From contig NC_134649.1 of the NCBI RefSeq assembly GCF_030463565.1, forward strand, positions 33,691,044-33,755,043: a DNA stretch of 64,000 nucleotides, written 5' to 3'. Under the pieces are notes generated by a model. The model searched no databases and was not told where the DNA came from. It saw only the letters and a program-made list of their open reading frames with translations. The position numbers were made by a program, and so were the translations under genes. Below, one piece after another: positions 1-15,000 of this stretch; position 1 is the stretch's first letter; every line of letters begins with the position of its first letter. This stretch comes from Pelecanus crispus. Its lineage: Eukaryota; Chordata; Aves; Pelecaniformes; Pelecanidae.

Positions 1-53
1 ACTTCCACAGTGTCTAGTTCTTTTTCTGTGGTAACAATGTTATCCAAACAGAC
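1..53 (-). CDS. NISCH: NISCH exon 12, cut by the window edge
   Basis: It encodes 17 residues, [17 protein letters not shown], plus two bases. It follows a CAG acceptor at 56-54 and matches the mammalian sequence after the LRR cap. The exon and the remaining two thirds of the gene continue beyond position 1. The 442-nt intron to exon 11 (54-495) is AT-rich with no other feature. Confidence 0.9.
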
Positions 54-3000
54 CTGAAAAAATGTTAAAACATATAAAAACATTGAAAACAAGGCAGCTC
101 TGCAATTTATTTTTATTAATGGAATAATAAAAAATTATCTTAGCTTAATGCTAACTACGTGCCTCTGTTACCGTTACACAAAACCAATAGTCACATTAGA
201 CCTTGCTCTAACATGACATGAATTTAATGCAAACTCAGAAATGCTTGATAAGCACAACTATGTTTCAGTATTAACATAGTGTTACCCAATGAAGACAGGA
301 CAAACTTTCATTTAGATAAAGGAGCATAGTCGAATAATGTTAATATGGTTTCATTGTCTAAAGACCTTCTCCAACACACACTAAAAACTCATCAGGTTTT
401 TAGAACATTCACACTACTTTCCTCACCAGGCTTTAAAAAAAATTATTTTTTTTCAAATGTCAGCTTCAAAGCAAAAGAAATGCACCATGGCTTACCTCTG
501 AGGCCCTGTCCCCAAACTGAGCAAGTACTTTGGTCCGGTAATCAGGGATGATGCTCAATGGATTGCTGGATAAGACCACTTTTTCTAAGCATGGGAGGTT
601 TCCTATATTTTTTACTTCATCAATCTGGAAGTTTTTAAATAAAAGGATGAATACAGAGTGGCTAAATGAAAATGAACACACAGACTGAGCATTTCTTGCA
701 TAAATTGCATACAATAGCCAGGAAAAAAATCACTACAGCCACTTTCATTTACTTGCAGTTTCACCCACTAAAAGAAATTGCTTGTGATCTAAAGCACAAT
801 TTGACACTGAAAAAAATCAAGTTACCTGTTCTACTTTGTTGTTGCTCAGATCCAAGTTGACTAATGAGTACAGTTTGTTAAGACCACACAGCCTTTCCAG
901 CTGATTGCCTGCTAAATTCAGAGTTTTGATGTTTCCCAGTTTTGTGTGAACACCTTCTAGTGATGTAAGCTTGTTGTAGGATAAGTCCAGGTGAACAAGG
1001 TTGTAAAGATGCTATAAAAGCACAGAAAATCCATGTTATATACCAGTTCATTAAAATTAAACAATATCAAAGACATTGTATTATGGATTGCTTGGTTTTT
1101 TTGTAGAATAGTGTTTTCATGCTGGACACTGCCTAGCATGAAAAACATGACATGAAATTGTTCTTTACACAGGTTCAAGCTTGTAGAAAGGGAACTTCCT
1201 CAACTGCATTTTTACCAACCCACAGATACAGCTGGCACTGAATTAATTTAGTTAAGAACTAAATGTGGTATGTCAATATTGGCAAATTAAAATATCCAGA
1301 GCAAGTAAGAAATGCACCATTAAAAGAGTACTTGATGTTATGAAGAATAAGCTATTTGGGCTTAAACTATTCGCCATGAAGATGAGCAACAAAATTCTGA
1401 AGCAAGAAAATCTGTGTTCTAAGGTCTCAGGCAGTCGGGGGGCGGGGGAGGAATCACCTTCAAATGCATCACTTACCTGTAAATTTTCTACCAGACACAC
1501 CCCATTATGACTCAAATCCAGGAATTCAATCTTTGGAATTAATTTCTAGAAGAAGAGAAAAAAAAATGCATGTGTTAAAATGCATTTTAGCTCATAAATT
1601 GGGCCATACTTCCTTCATTATGAGCTAACCAACAAGCAAAGGAAAGGTATCATCCAACGCACAGTCCCTCTTCTCAGCTTTTGGTATTAAAAAAGCATTC
1701 CATGTGACCTAGTGCAACAAAAAAGTTGAATCTTGCTCTTATGAAAACGAGGTTACTCTGAGAAGCATGGTTAAGTTTTAATTTGAAACCTGGTTTCTTA
1801 CTGAAGACAAATAAGCTGCTCCCAGCTTAACCACATTAACTATAGATCAAACTCATTAATAGGCGTTTCCGTCTTACCAAACAAGCACATCTATGTTACA
1901 CAGAAACCTGGATAAAGATGACATGTTTTGATTATACTAACCAAGCATTACAAGGTCACACAAACCTCTCAGAAACCCAGAAAGCCTTTTATTTTTGGAG
2001 GACTCAAACCTTGAATTTGATGCTGAACTTTGATATCAATGTATTTGCAGCTGGTTATTTTGGTTGTAATCTCACCAATTATTTGCCTTGTAGTTAAGGT
2101 CTGGACTCAGACCTGAAGAACCGTAAGTCTACATCACAAAAACTCCTGAACAAAAAAGTGCGCTCCAAGTCCATGATCTCTAGCTGGACTACAGACATAA
2201 CTATTTCCTGCTTCACAAGAGCAGTTGAGGTAAAAAATTATTTTTGTATTTGACACTTGTTGTTGTGATGAACACTACAATTTTTTTCTTAAGAACTGAT
2301 TTACAAAGTGTAATTCTAAGGTACTGGCAAAATACTCCAAATTTTGTTTCCACACACTTCCTACTGTTTTGATGTCAAGAAGGCTTGATAACACTCCAAA
2401 GTTGAGTCCAAGAGGTGTTTTGTTCTTTTTTTCAAAAAAAACCCCCAACTTTAAGTGGCCTAAGGCCTATGTAAACAGTAAAAGCATGTTTCAAAAAGTC
2501 AGTATTCACGGAAGTGTTGCTTACAGAATACAGAATGACAAACTCTTCTCCTTTAGCAAAGAAAATATCAAAGTAGTAAAAGAAAAAATCTCCTAAGCAT
2601 TAACTTGGGTAGCTAATCAACACAAAAAAGTGCAACCGAAAATCTTTCAGAAAGAAGATATGTAAAGCAAATGCAAAATCCCTGCTGTGTAATGTGCCAC
2701 AGAACATCATACTTTTTCTTTTTTTTCCTTTTTTTTTAACAAATGAAAAAAAAAGTATTTCTCACCACTGAATCATCAATTTGAGAGATGCTATTGTGAC
2801 TCATATCCAAAGTTGTTAAAGTTCTCCAAGTTGGGATAACTGCTGTCACTGGACAACTTGAAGTTGCACCCTCTGGCTCCCACTGATCAAACTCAGAAGC
2901 TTCAGGCACTAGGATTTCCTATTTAAGACAAGCACACTAAAATATTACACTTGCATCTTCAGTGAAAGCTAACAGTTTTGAAAACAATCCAAACAACCTT

Positions 3001-6000
3001 ATGTAAGTAAGGAAGATTTCTAAGTTTTATAATCACCTAGATTAAAGTCTTAAAATGTGAGCTGACTGGGTCAGAATTTTTAGATCTACAGAGAAAGAGT
3101 TCCAACACTAGCAGCTGATCCAAACTGGAGGAAGTGGAGGAACAATAGAGGTACTGTGAAAATTACCCTACTAGATATCCCTTGCCAAATCAAAGCCTAG
3201 AGAAAAGAATAAGACAAATACATTCAGTTCTGGATGAACAACAGAAACACGCATTCCAGTAAAAGCATCAGAAAGGTCCCTGTGAAGGGACACATGTAAA
3301 CACTTCCTCCGCTTATTAAAACTAAGATTCTGAAAGGTTAGCAAACCCTTCCAATTCCATGGTTTTAAAAGCAGAACATGCAACAGGCAGTACAGGAAAG
3401 TACACGGACTCTAAATGAGCATTTCCACAATATGCATGTTATTTTTGCATGTGCTTTAAACACTGACCAGAAGTAGGAACTCACTCTTACCTTCATTGAT
3501 GTTGCTGAAAATCGAACACTCATCGTGGCCAGAGCATGTTTTGATGAAGTCAGCCCTTTGATAAGCTTTCCCCCACAATGATTGATCTATTTAAAAAAAT
3601 TATGTTACAAAGTCAGAAATGCTAGAACAAATACGAGACATGGAAGAGGTAGCTAAAAGCTTCAATAGCAGATTCTCCACCAATTTGGAAAGTAGTTACA
3701 GCACTCCCTTAAAATCTCCTGAGATTATCAGGTCAGAAATACCAACATCTGGTAAAGCTAAAGCAAGAAATTAGAGACATGACTACAGAAAAGTGAAATT
3801 CAAACATTCATGTGAACAAAACTTCTTCTCCATTGACTTTTTACCTGTCCCATGTATTCTTAAAAGTGAAACTACCCAGGCACTTTAATAGGGCACAGTA
3901 TTTTAGTGTTATCAGAAAGAGAGTTATCTCAAACTATGGCTCTACCTGCAGACATGTTTGTTTAGGCATATGTTCTTTATTGTAAATAAGAAAAAAGAAA
4001 TGCCTAGGAAATGAGGATACTAATCTAAGCATTTAATACACTAGTGAGCTAATTGCACAGACTAAGTTTAAAATTACAAAGTCTTTTTTCTGTAGCTCAA
4101 GTTGGAACAACACCAAAGATCTGCTACAGCCTCTGTTCAGCAACCAGGTCCTTCTCTGTAGACAGTCTCACACATTGTGCAACCACTACAACTTGCACAT
4201 TTGCTGGTGTATCAGGGAAACCACACTAAACAGAAACAGAATTCCTGACACCCTTGAAAAAATTCTTTCCAGATTACCACTGCTAGTTTTTGGGCAGTGT
4301 TTACTACTAGATGGAAACATCAGTCTGGTGCCAGTCAATCAAAAACTTTTCATGAACATACGATTACAAAAGACTTCAAGACCAAACCCCCCCCCCCCCC
4401 CCAATGCAAAGCTACACCTGAAACTATTCATGCTCACAGGAAAGGGGAAAATTGATACTATTCTGCAATATCTGCTCTGCAGTATGTCAGACATTCTCCC
4501 ACTCTTTTCAGTTTCTAAACTGTAGTTTCTTTCCCACATTAAAATGTCAATAAATCAGTGACTTCAGGAATCCACTTCAGTTCTTAACCAACTCAGTCCC
4601 TCATATCAATGAGAGACAATAGGGTTCATGTACTAGAAAAGGTACTGCACACACCAAAAGTGGACACAGTACAGACTGCATGAAAAAATCGGATACTCTC
4701 TCTCTGGAAAGATCTGAAGTGGTCAGGGAAGTATTTCGTGAAATACTCATTGAACAACTTCTACTAGAAACCCTGTCATTTGCACTGAAAGCACACCAAT
4801 GAAAAAATTCTGCAAATTATCAAGCAAGAAGCACTGTACCCAACAGTGTATTTTCACAAGCAAATTTAATGTCAGAACATTTTCACAAATATTTTCTTTC
4901 CAAATGAGAAGTACTTTGTAATAAGAGATCCCATTATAACCCATTTGTTAGATCTTCAAGGCAATGGAAAGCCACTCTGTTTTAGGTTTTGTGTATATGC
5001 TGGAAATCACATTCTTTCTGAAGACATACACAGTGCAAGCTATTCTAAACATTTAAATTTGGCATCCTTATTTCCAAGACTTGTGAATAAAACCGTTGTT
5101 TCACAAATGAAAGTCCTTCTAAACATTGCACTCCCCGATTCTAGGACCAAATCAAAGCATACAATTACCAATTCTGAGAGATATGCAGCACACCTGGCAT
5201 TCGCAGAGCCTCTATAAAATTATGTGCAGTATGTCAGTCATACCTCTATTTGATGAAGCGATTTGAAAATTGACAGATCAAAAGGCAAGAGATGCTCCTG
5301 AATGTTACTGGTTCCAAAAGGTCCCCCTGTTCCAGTGACCTAGTAATCAACATTTAAGAACAGAGTTAGTGCACATAATCCAACTTGTCCACATTTCAGT
5401 AGTCTTACACAGGCAATAGCACAAACACAGTAGCTTGGAAAGACAGCCAAGGTTCCAAACAATTTTTAAAGTACGGAATGATTCATGAAACTTGCAGATT
5501 AACTTTTCAGGGGGGAAAAAAAAAAAACACATTAGCTGCTCCAGCTAAGTGCACTGAACTTGAAGCACTGCACTTGAACTGCCACCTTGTGCTTGTATTT
5601 TGTAGCACATGAGGCATGCAAAAAGGATACCATAGGCAAGACTGACCAAGGCTTCATTCTCAGCTGACCAAGCCAGAGCTGCATTCACTAAAAACAACTT
5701 CCTTGATCCTCCAAGACAGAACTGTCTTCAATTCCACTACAGGCGATAAATGTCAAGGCATTGACAAGATGGGTTTGAAGAAAACATTAGACATCGGTAC
5801 ACATCTAATAAAAACGCATCTAATATTTCCATGTGGTCACTAGATTCTGGCCTCAGAGCACATCAGTAACATAAAAGACAGGTGGTTTCATTTATGTTTG
5901 CTGTGAATATAATTTTGGGAGAAATCTAAGGCTTTTGTCTGGTCTTATACGTATCTTAAACTCTGAAGGTGCCTACTCACAAGCATTCAGAAGGGCCAGA

Positions 6001-9000
6001 AATTCAGAAGATGGGTATTTTGCTAAACGATATGCTCTTCTCCAGCCAGAGAATCCTCTGTTCAGAGGATTCTATACACACACGATATGGCAAAGACATC
6101 TGAAGAGCCACAGGAATACCAGTACAGCTGTGGTTTTGCTTCCACAACTTCCTAAGTCTTCCAGTGAAGTTTCCCCTGATCCATTCCTTTGTTTCCCCCT
6201 TTGAACACACCACACAGTTAAAAGGAAGCTCTTCTTCATGTAATAAAGGGGCTAAAAGAAGTTTTGAGCTGTCACAAGCAGTGTTAAAAAAATTACTCAG
6301 GAAAGTTTTTCCAATTCACTTATTTAGTAGATAAAAAACAAACTGGCTCCAGACAAAAATTATCTGTTCTAAGGCTATTTTACATTTATTCTGAAATGGT
6401 ATTTTAGCTAGAAATTCAGGGCCGTCTTATCTATGAAACTGAGGGGGTTTGTTAGTTCTGGGTTTTTTAACTTTCAGATACAGTCAAAGGTGAGAAAGGG
6501 GACAGGATTTATATACACATATGCATATGTATACATACACACTGGCCCACCCATAGTGTCTGCAAAGATTCTTCGACTGCATCTCTACAGAGAGCACTGC
6601 TGAAGAGACCACAACAGAGAATCAACATCTTTCTTATAGAATTATATGTGTATTGAAGGTTGACAGAATAAACACCTGTTTAACACTGACTTCTAAACGC
6701 TTGCAGGTGTTTACTATCAGTAAAGTTCTTGTGCATTCAGACTAGATTCCAAAAGTATGCTAACAATCATGTCAGTCTGGTAGAAACAACATCTCCAGTA
6801 TTTATGCAAGTATGGCTCACCTTTAAATACTTGAGTCTACATGTGAAATCTAGAATATGACCTAGATCTGTTTTGGCATCTCCATTAGCACATGTAGGCT
6901 TCCCCTGTAGCAACTGTTGAGTGACAGCATATAACTGCAAGGGTCTGATGGTGAAGACTTCTCCAGCCATTAATAACTGCTCTCCTGAAAAACAGAGTAT
7001 GATGGTATCAAATAAAATGTGGCAATGGTTACAAAAGAATAAATGGTACATGGAAGATCTAATGTTAGAGATTAAACATTTGTCACATCTATACTCTAAG
7101 CTCACAACTGAGGTACCAAAACAATGTCCTTTTTTGCCACTTTAAACTAGAATGGCTGAATTAAGATTTTTTTTTTTTTTTTTTTTAACACCAGAATAAT
7201 CTAGGTGTTCAAATGGGCACTCTCATCATACAAGTCCAAAGTCCCTAATGCAACTCACGGCAAATTACCCTCAATCTGAACAGGACTGGAATCAGACAAA
7301 GTTCATTTATATAATGTAAGAGATGCTAAACTTTTTCTGAGATATCCCTAAGTTCTATAGCAGTTAGACCTTATTCTATTCAGAAAAAGCTGTGCTTGCC
7401 ACCTGAAAAACAACCTTATATCTTCTGCTATGCTGCCTAAATGCAGAATTGTAGCAAATATGCTTTCTTGGAGAGTGTGAGGACTTTCACCACACTAATA
7501 CCAATGCAAACTCCCAGAACAGGAAATGCATTATCTGATAATATTTTTACAACCCCATTTCATTCTAGGAACAGTAGGAAACAGCATCCAAAAGCCTCTC
7601 TGAAGGCACAAGAGTTTATGTGGACTACAGCAGTCAGAACATGCACATGTGGAATGAATATCTTTCTCCTCTTCCTTTTAGGGACATCAGTTTGGCTTCG
7701 TGGACAAGAAAGCATCAGCTTGCATGAAAACAGAGTTCTCAGAAATGTTCTGAGGAGTAATATTCCCTTTGGCTTCAGAGGGAGCAAGTCCAAGAGTCCA
7801 GCTATGCAATACTGGAAGGCCACACTAATATAGAGCAGTCAGACATCAGTGCTTCTGGTATCGGTGAGACTGCAGGCACCACAAAGTCAGGAAAGATTCT
7901 TCAGAAGCTTCCTTAAAATGTTCCAAAATTTGTTGAGTGGACACTCTGAAATGGCTTTACCTGAAGTTAATTTTGTGCCAGAACAATCTGAAATGGCATG
8001 CTGAAACATGCTTCACCTATCACCTCAGCCAACTGAAATTATCATCTAGCATGTCCTTCAAAACAAAATTAGCATGGGTTATTTCATTGTCATCTGCCAA
8101 CCTCAGAAAAGGCCATCCTTTAATTAACTGACCAGAAGGTCTCACATTTCCTGACTTCTGGAAGAACAATATTGATTTAGATGTGTAAAGTGGCCTCTTG
8201 CATTTAAAACACACTACATCAGGACTCACTGATATAAAACAAGCTTCCTTACAGGTTACACTAAAACATACCAAGACAGAAACCTTAACAAAAGCTTTTG
8301 ATCACCAGTACCACACCCTATCCTTTAAGGACACAGACTGGTAGGCCCTTTCCAAAACCTAAATTCACCAATTTCTGTTTTGTTTCCAAATGTAGCTGCA
8401 CTACTGTTACCGCTCCTCCCAAAATGCAGCTTGAATCAAAGCACAAACAGCAAGAAAAAGGTGAAGAGAAAGAAGGGGAAGAAAAACTCTCATATGAAGA
8501 TTCAGATCTCTCATTGTCTGGAGATTAAATATCACAGGTATATGAAGGCACAGACATAGAGGAAACCATTCCCAGTTAAATTCTTGCAAGTTCTTTACCT
8601 TTGTGGAAGAGCTCTTCAGCCAATGCAGCAGTGATCCCATTGATCTCCTACAAAGAATAAACCATTGTAATCAAGTGTTATTTACATACTTACGGTTCCA
8701 ATTTTTCAATGTGTACCTTTGCTGAAGTCTCCCTTTTTTGCTGCGGTACAGGACTTTTTTTTTTTTTAAACAGAAATCAACTGTGATTGTGTCTTATGGA
8801 TTTCTTTGTAGCTTGAAAATACTTCATAAAAGTTACTGGAAATTAATTCTTTCGTATGATTTTCATTTTCAAGATGGAAGATACCTAACTACATTTAAAT
8901 AATCATATCCTGCATATATTAGAAAAGGGCAACAGCAACTAGAGCAACTATTACTAGCCATCATTAGCCCACCTTGAAAGAAAGCTCAGTTTTGAAGAAA

Positions 9001-12000
9001 CTATTACAAGTATAGTGTTCTTCAAGTTTTAACATTAAGACTAATCTAATGCATCAAGCACTCAACATATCCTTGGAATATCACTAATACACAGAAAACT
9101 TTATATTAACAGGTCTACAGGGAAGAAGAGATATATAGAAAGTAATTCGTCTTCTGCACTTCAATTCTATTCTGCTTGCTGCAGAGTAATTCAAAAGCCC
9201 CTTTTCCCCATCGTCCATCTTCTCCACCCTCCCGGACCTATCCAGGTGCTCAACCTCCATTCCAGGCACTGACACCTCTAGGAGGAAAGAAAAAGGCCGA
9301 GAACTCTCAATGTAGGGATTTGTTCTTTCTAAATCTGAAGGTGCACAAAGATCAGTATGAGTATTTCCCATCTGGGCGTACTTCTCTCCACAAAAAGCAA
9401 ATGCTCTGTGGAAGCCCAGAAATAGTTCTGAGCATTTCCAACAGTTCTCTCTCAAAGGCCCACAAAAAGAAAAAGTAAAACTATTTGCAACAGTGAAGCT
9501 TCCCCTAGACACATACATCTCATTTTAAGGTAGCTGCAAAGGACAAGCAGATATTATGGATCATCACAAAATGAATATTTGATCAGTTTACTTAACTGAC
9601 AAATCCCTCATGATTCATAACAAGGGAATAAATCCACAGGACATCTGCAGCAGACAGTTCAGCTCATTTGATGAGGCAAGCATTTTAGAAAAGCACATTC
9701 TTAGTATAACTGAAACCCCACTCACTGAGGGTGAACAAAGCCTCCACACCACAGTTTTGAGAACAACAAGCTAGAAGCTGCATTCCAAACAAAATTCAAC
9801 AATTCTGACTCTCATCTGAATAAGCCAATTACACTCATCTGGCATGCACAGACTTAATTGAAAACTATACTCTGTATTCCTTTAGTCATCTGGGACAGAG
9901 CAGAAATTTTTTCTACATTTATAATTGAAACAAGATTATGACTTGGACCGTTCAGTGACTAGCAGGCAAAAAAAAAAAGCAACTCTATTCCTCTGTCTAC
10001 AAGAGACCTCTGTCTTAGCTCTAATTATTTCTATGCATCAAAGCCACAGAAGCCCATTGTTTGCAGGTGTCTCTGAACAGCAGTTTGTGGGTACTCAATT
10101 CTTTTCTTGCAAAAGCTTTTATCTGTAAGTTTACAAACCAAATCTTCTAATATGACGAAGTATAAGACAGTGCAACAAAATAAGCATCCCCATACCACTG
10201 CAGACATCCTATTCAATGTCAAAGTAACAATAATGTTCTACGCTGCTGTCACATGCAACTGCTTCTCTTTTCTAAGCTGTACCTGGCTTTTCCCTGTGCC
10301 ACATAAAGGCTTCAAAGTGGTTTTAATGTATTTATGGTAGGTATTTCTACTCCATTTAGTTCTATTAACCTGGGAAATAAAATGAAATAATCCCTACTGG
10401 AAATACTACACATAAGAATATACAAAAAATATTCCAGCCTTCCTATATAAACTAATGAGGCAATATCAGGTATTGTAATGGCTCAAGCATGCACATGGGC
10501 TGTCTGGTAACAAACATATTTTAAAATAAGATCAAAGTTCTGCAGGAAGGTTATTTTCCAGTAGAATTGCTGTGGTAAATATTTAGCTTTTCTGCTGAAT
10601 AACTAACTTTTTTTTGGTAAATATTTAAAAGTACTCCAAAGTTCCAAGCAAAAACAACTGAGTTTACACCTCAAGCCAGACTCCACTAAAGCAAAGAAAT
10701 GCAGATTAAGCAACAACTTTGCTCTTAATACACAAGCACAGTACAGAAATAGGGAAGCATTCATAACCAAATAATGCTAGTTCTTTGGAAAAGTAAAAAA
10801 AGATAAACAGTACAGCAAGAGGGAAAAAAATAGTCTTAACTGAAAAACAAGGGAGGGACTAGTAAGAATTTCTGCCTGCATAAAAACCTTTGTTGAAGTT
10901 ACAGCACTGAAACATTAATGAAACAGACATCATTTAAGAGACAGAGTAGCCAGAGAACAGAAAGATTATGCAACTCCCTGGTGATCAGGAAGTTTGCTCC
11001 ATGTGAACAGAATTGTCCCTACATTATCACACACATTTTCAATACATTTAAAACCTCTAATCCATTTTAGAGGGCTTGATCATGACAAACTAGCACTTCT
11101 CACTCAAATCTGCAGGGCAATAGCAACACTATGAAGTAAACCTTCTACTGTTTATCTAAGTCAAACTCTGCAGTCTCACCAGGATAATTATATTCACGTA
11201 ACATAAATAAAACAGGTTTTCCTTTGTTGCTAAAGCTTAATTAACACACCTAATGGACCACTTGTGACTCATTTCTGAAGCCTTTATATGAAACCATGAA
11301 GTGCCATCTCAGCACATCCCACCCCAAAGCAATTACTGCTCCTCCTTTCCATCAAGTTCTCCAGTGCATTTTCCTCTTTATGAAGTTCATTCTCCCTCTT
11401 ACAATATGATACCATACTGCAAAAAAGCCTAATTATACATAATAGATGAACAAAAAAATTGCAATCTGAACATGAAAGCAAGCCATTCCTTCTTACTTCA
11501 AGCAGCCTTTACCGTAACATTCTGTCTGCTTGCTGGAGCTATTTCTCAAGAGGCCACTCCATCAGTGTGCTTCTCATGGAGAAGGACCATTTTTCTTCAT
11601 TTGGGCTACTGGAAACTGTTTCACTGTAAACCACAGCTCTAACCATTAACCACTAAGTAGGGGCGTGCGCAGATCAATTATGCAATGTTCCTTCAGAGAG
11701 CCAGCACTATTGACTTCTGCCTAACAACCAATTCAGCTTCAGATTTATTCACAGCTTCCAACTATCCTGCCAGCATTTATTTTCTCCTCTTAGAGTCCCT
11801 ACCCACACTACTTGCCAGCACAGTATCTACTGCAATAAAAAGCAGTGTCAAAAATCTTAAAAATAAGCTTTGTTTGTCACATTGTGCAAAATGCTGAAAA
11901 AGAGCCGTTTCAGCTATTTTGTGAAGATTCCATGCAATTCTCTCCAAGTCAGAGAACTAGGGAAAGACACTTAGGCCTCCATGTTATATGCTAAAAAAAT

Positions 12001-15000
12001 AACTTACATATAAATGAAAGTGTAGGAAGTGTGATAGAACTTTTGGAGCAGTAACAGGGAACTTGACTAGCAGGGTTTGCAGGTAGACCTCTAATTCCTT
12101 TTGTCTTTTCTCCACCAGGCTTTTGGAATTTTTTCCAAGAATCTTCTTAGGAGGTAACAGATTTTTATCTATTTTCTTTTCTGAAACAAGCTGAAAGACA
12201 AAGACCAGAGTTACTACCCAACTCACCATCATGCACAAAAGATGCAACAGAACACATTAAGAGCATGTTGCCTGACCCTGGTAAGATCCAAAAATAAAAT
12301 TACTTCAGTAAATTTAGCTATTGACTTCAAAGTATTAGGTATTTTCAGAAAGAACATTTTATCATAAAATCATGAGAAGTTCAATAATAGTCTTTTCTGA
12401 GAGAATCACTCACAGTACCACAAGGCAGAATGTAACTAAGGTGATAAAATAGCAGAATAACTGGTGCATTTTGAGAAAGCAGCCCAGTCTTAAATACAGA
12501 GGACTTTCCCTCATTTTTACTTGCTGTTTTTAATGAGCGCTGGTTAGTAACTACCCCATGCTACTAAGGACAGTTTTGTCATCCACCCCTCCCAGAAGAG
12601 GGTCTTTGCTCCAATCCAGCTATTGGTTACCAGACCAGCTGATCATAAACATCTCTCTTGGCAAAATGTTTAATGACTGTAGCCTGAACTCCTCTCTTTC
12701 TCATACAAGCTTCTGTCCAAGGCTAAAACTGTCCAGGCCAACCTGCCCCTGTTTGAGAGGGGACTGTACCGGGGCAAATAATATTGTTCATACAAAAAGG
12801 ATTTAGTCTGCAGTTCAGATAGTATCTGGCAGATACTCCTTCTTGCTCTTTATTGAGGAAAGAATTTATGTTCCATACAACAAAACTGCACAAACTGTAC
12901 AATGTTTATAAGAGACCAAGGCCACAGTTTTAATATCCTTACCTTTTCATGCAGGTCATGGAAATCACTGTAACGATGTTTGACTGTCCACTGATGACTG
13001 CCAACACTGACCTGAATAATGTACACCTGAAAGGAAGAAATTAAAGGGAACTGCAAAGCAGGTCAAAGAGAAGCTGACTCTGAGATCTGCACTATAAGGT
13101 GATTCTACATTCTTAAAGTACCATAGTTAACTAAAAGCTAATCCAAACTCTAAGGTGACTTTGCTGATGTAGGATGCCTAATCTCATTCACAAGGCTGCT
13201 CCACACACCAAAACATGCAGATGCTTCTTCATGTAAAGCAATTGCTTTTATTTTTGCAACCCAAAGGTTAACAACCAAGATCTCTAAGCTCCTTCTTTTT
13301 CTGAAGATTTCTGCTAGCAAAGTTAAGTTGGTATTCGTAACTATGCACAACAAGCATGAGACAGCAGCATCCCTTCTTCAATCTACCAAGTTCCACAATG
13401 GGCACAGGAACTTAGCAAGCATCCTGCTGCCACTTCACAGTTAAGCAGAAATCTGGAGCTTAACCCTTCAGAAATCTAGACAAATCCTTTGGTTGGTTGG
13501 ATGTTAACTATTTTATTCCTTTTAGGGTAAAGCACACAAGACAGCTTCCTGAGAGTTACAATTGTGCCCAAAGAATCACTACAACTATCTAAAGCAATCC
13601 AACGGTTCTTTACACAAAGCTAAGTTTTTTTAACCAAACAATTAAAGATTTTCATTGTAGGTGACTTTCCAGATTGAACAGTACTGGTTCTGCAGGAAAC
13701 TCACAATCTACCTTTGGACATGCCAGAAGCAAGCCATCCCAAAGAAACTTTAGAGGTACAAAACAAAACACAAAGTAAAAAACAAACAAGGCTCAGCAAA
13801 ACCAGTTCTACAGCTACTCGAAAATAACAAATTAAGTAAACTGTGTTATCCAATCCAACTATATTCCTTAGGGAAAACACCAATTCGTAATCAAATCTTG
13901 AAAGCATTTAGTAGTTGAGAATTTGCATACTACCACAGATCACACAGACCTGACTCATAGCTGCTATGAGAATGATGCACATCTAGTTGCTAAACCCATT
14001 TGAGGAAACAAAACACATCAACATTTTCAATGTTATGTAAAAGACCAGTTTTCACTTACTGTTAGTACAGACCAGCACAATACCAAACATTAACAGAATA
14101 TCACTTGCAATTTAAAACATGAACTATATCTCACACCAGTTATATTTTTTGTAAGCATCTGACACTGGCTTGCTGAACAAAAACCAAGTCCTACAGAGAA
14201 CTGAATCAAGATGCCCGATTCACGCATACAGCAAGTGACACATGAGTGTTCAGATGAGTACTGAAAGCACAGATGAATGCCTACACAGAATTACAGCCTC
14301 AATTAAAGCCTACATCTGCTTTCCCATCATATTATGTTGGGAAATGGCAGATCAGGATTATTCACTGTGCCGGTGACAAACTAGAACAGGAATAACCTGA
14401 ACATTCAAAAGTTCTTCATAACCCTGAGGAAAGCAAGGGGAGACTCAAAAAAACCAGAAGATTAAAGTTAGAACTAAATAAGTACTACATTTAGAAGCCA
14501 TAATATAAAGACTAGTTCCTTTTAAAAGCTGACTGTAGTAAATTATGGCAGATAAAGCAGTATAGCTAAATGCAATACAGATTGAGTACACGATGCATAA
14601 GACCTCAGATTAGACATTGAAAACTCAGTAAACTTCACAGCTCCCAACTGACAGCTCATGAGACAAGGAAGGAATGCCCCTTGTCTCTGTATATAATACA
14701 GTCAGACTAAATATATAATAAAGGTTTTGTATCCTTTTGCTGAAATGGCAAGCACTGACCACTTCTAGAAACATAGCACCAAGTCAAATGGATGGTCTGG
14801 TCAGGGAAATACCTGTTAAAGAGAGTGTTTACATGCACTGATACAATTCCTCAAATTAAGTCTTTAAAAAGCCACAGCATTCCCCATGTAGAACACAGCC
14901 AGAACAAGTGGTACATATTCACCCTTCAAACACCATCAGTATGCAGAATGACAGCAACTGACTTCACATCAATCCACAAGCTGCCATTATCTTGAAGAAT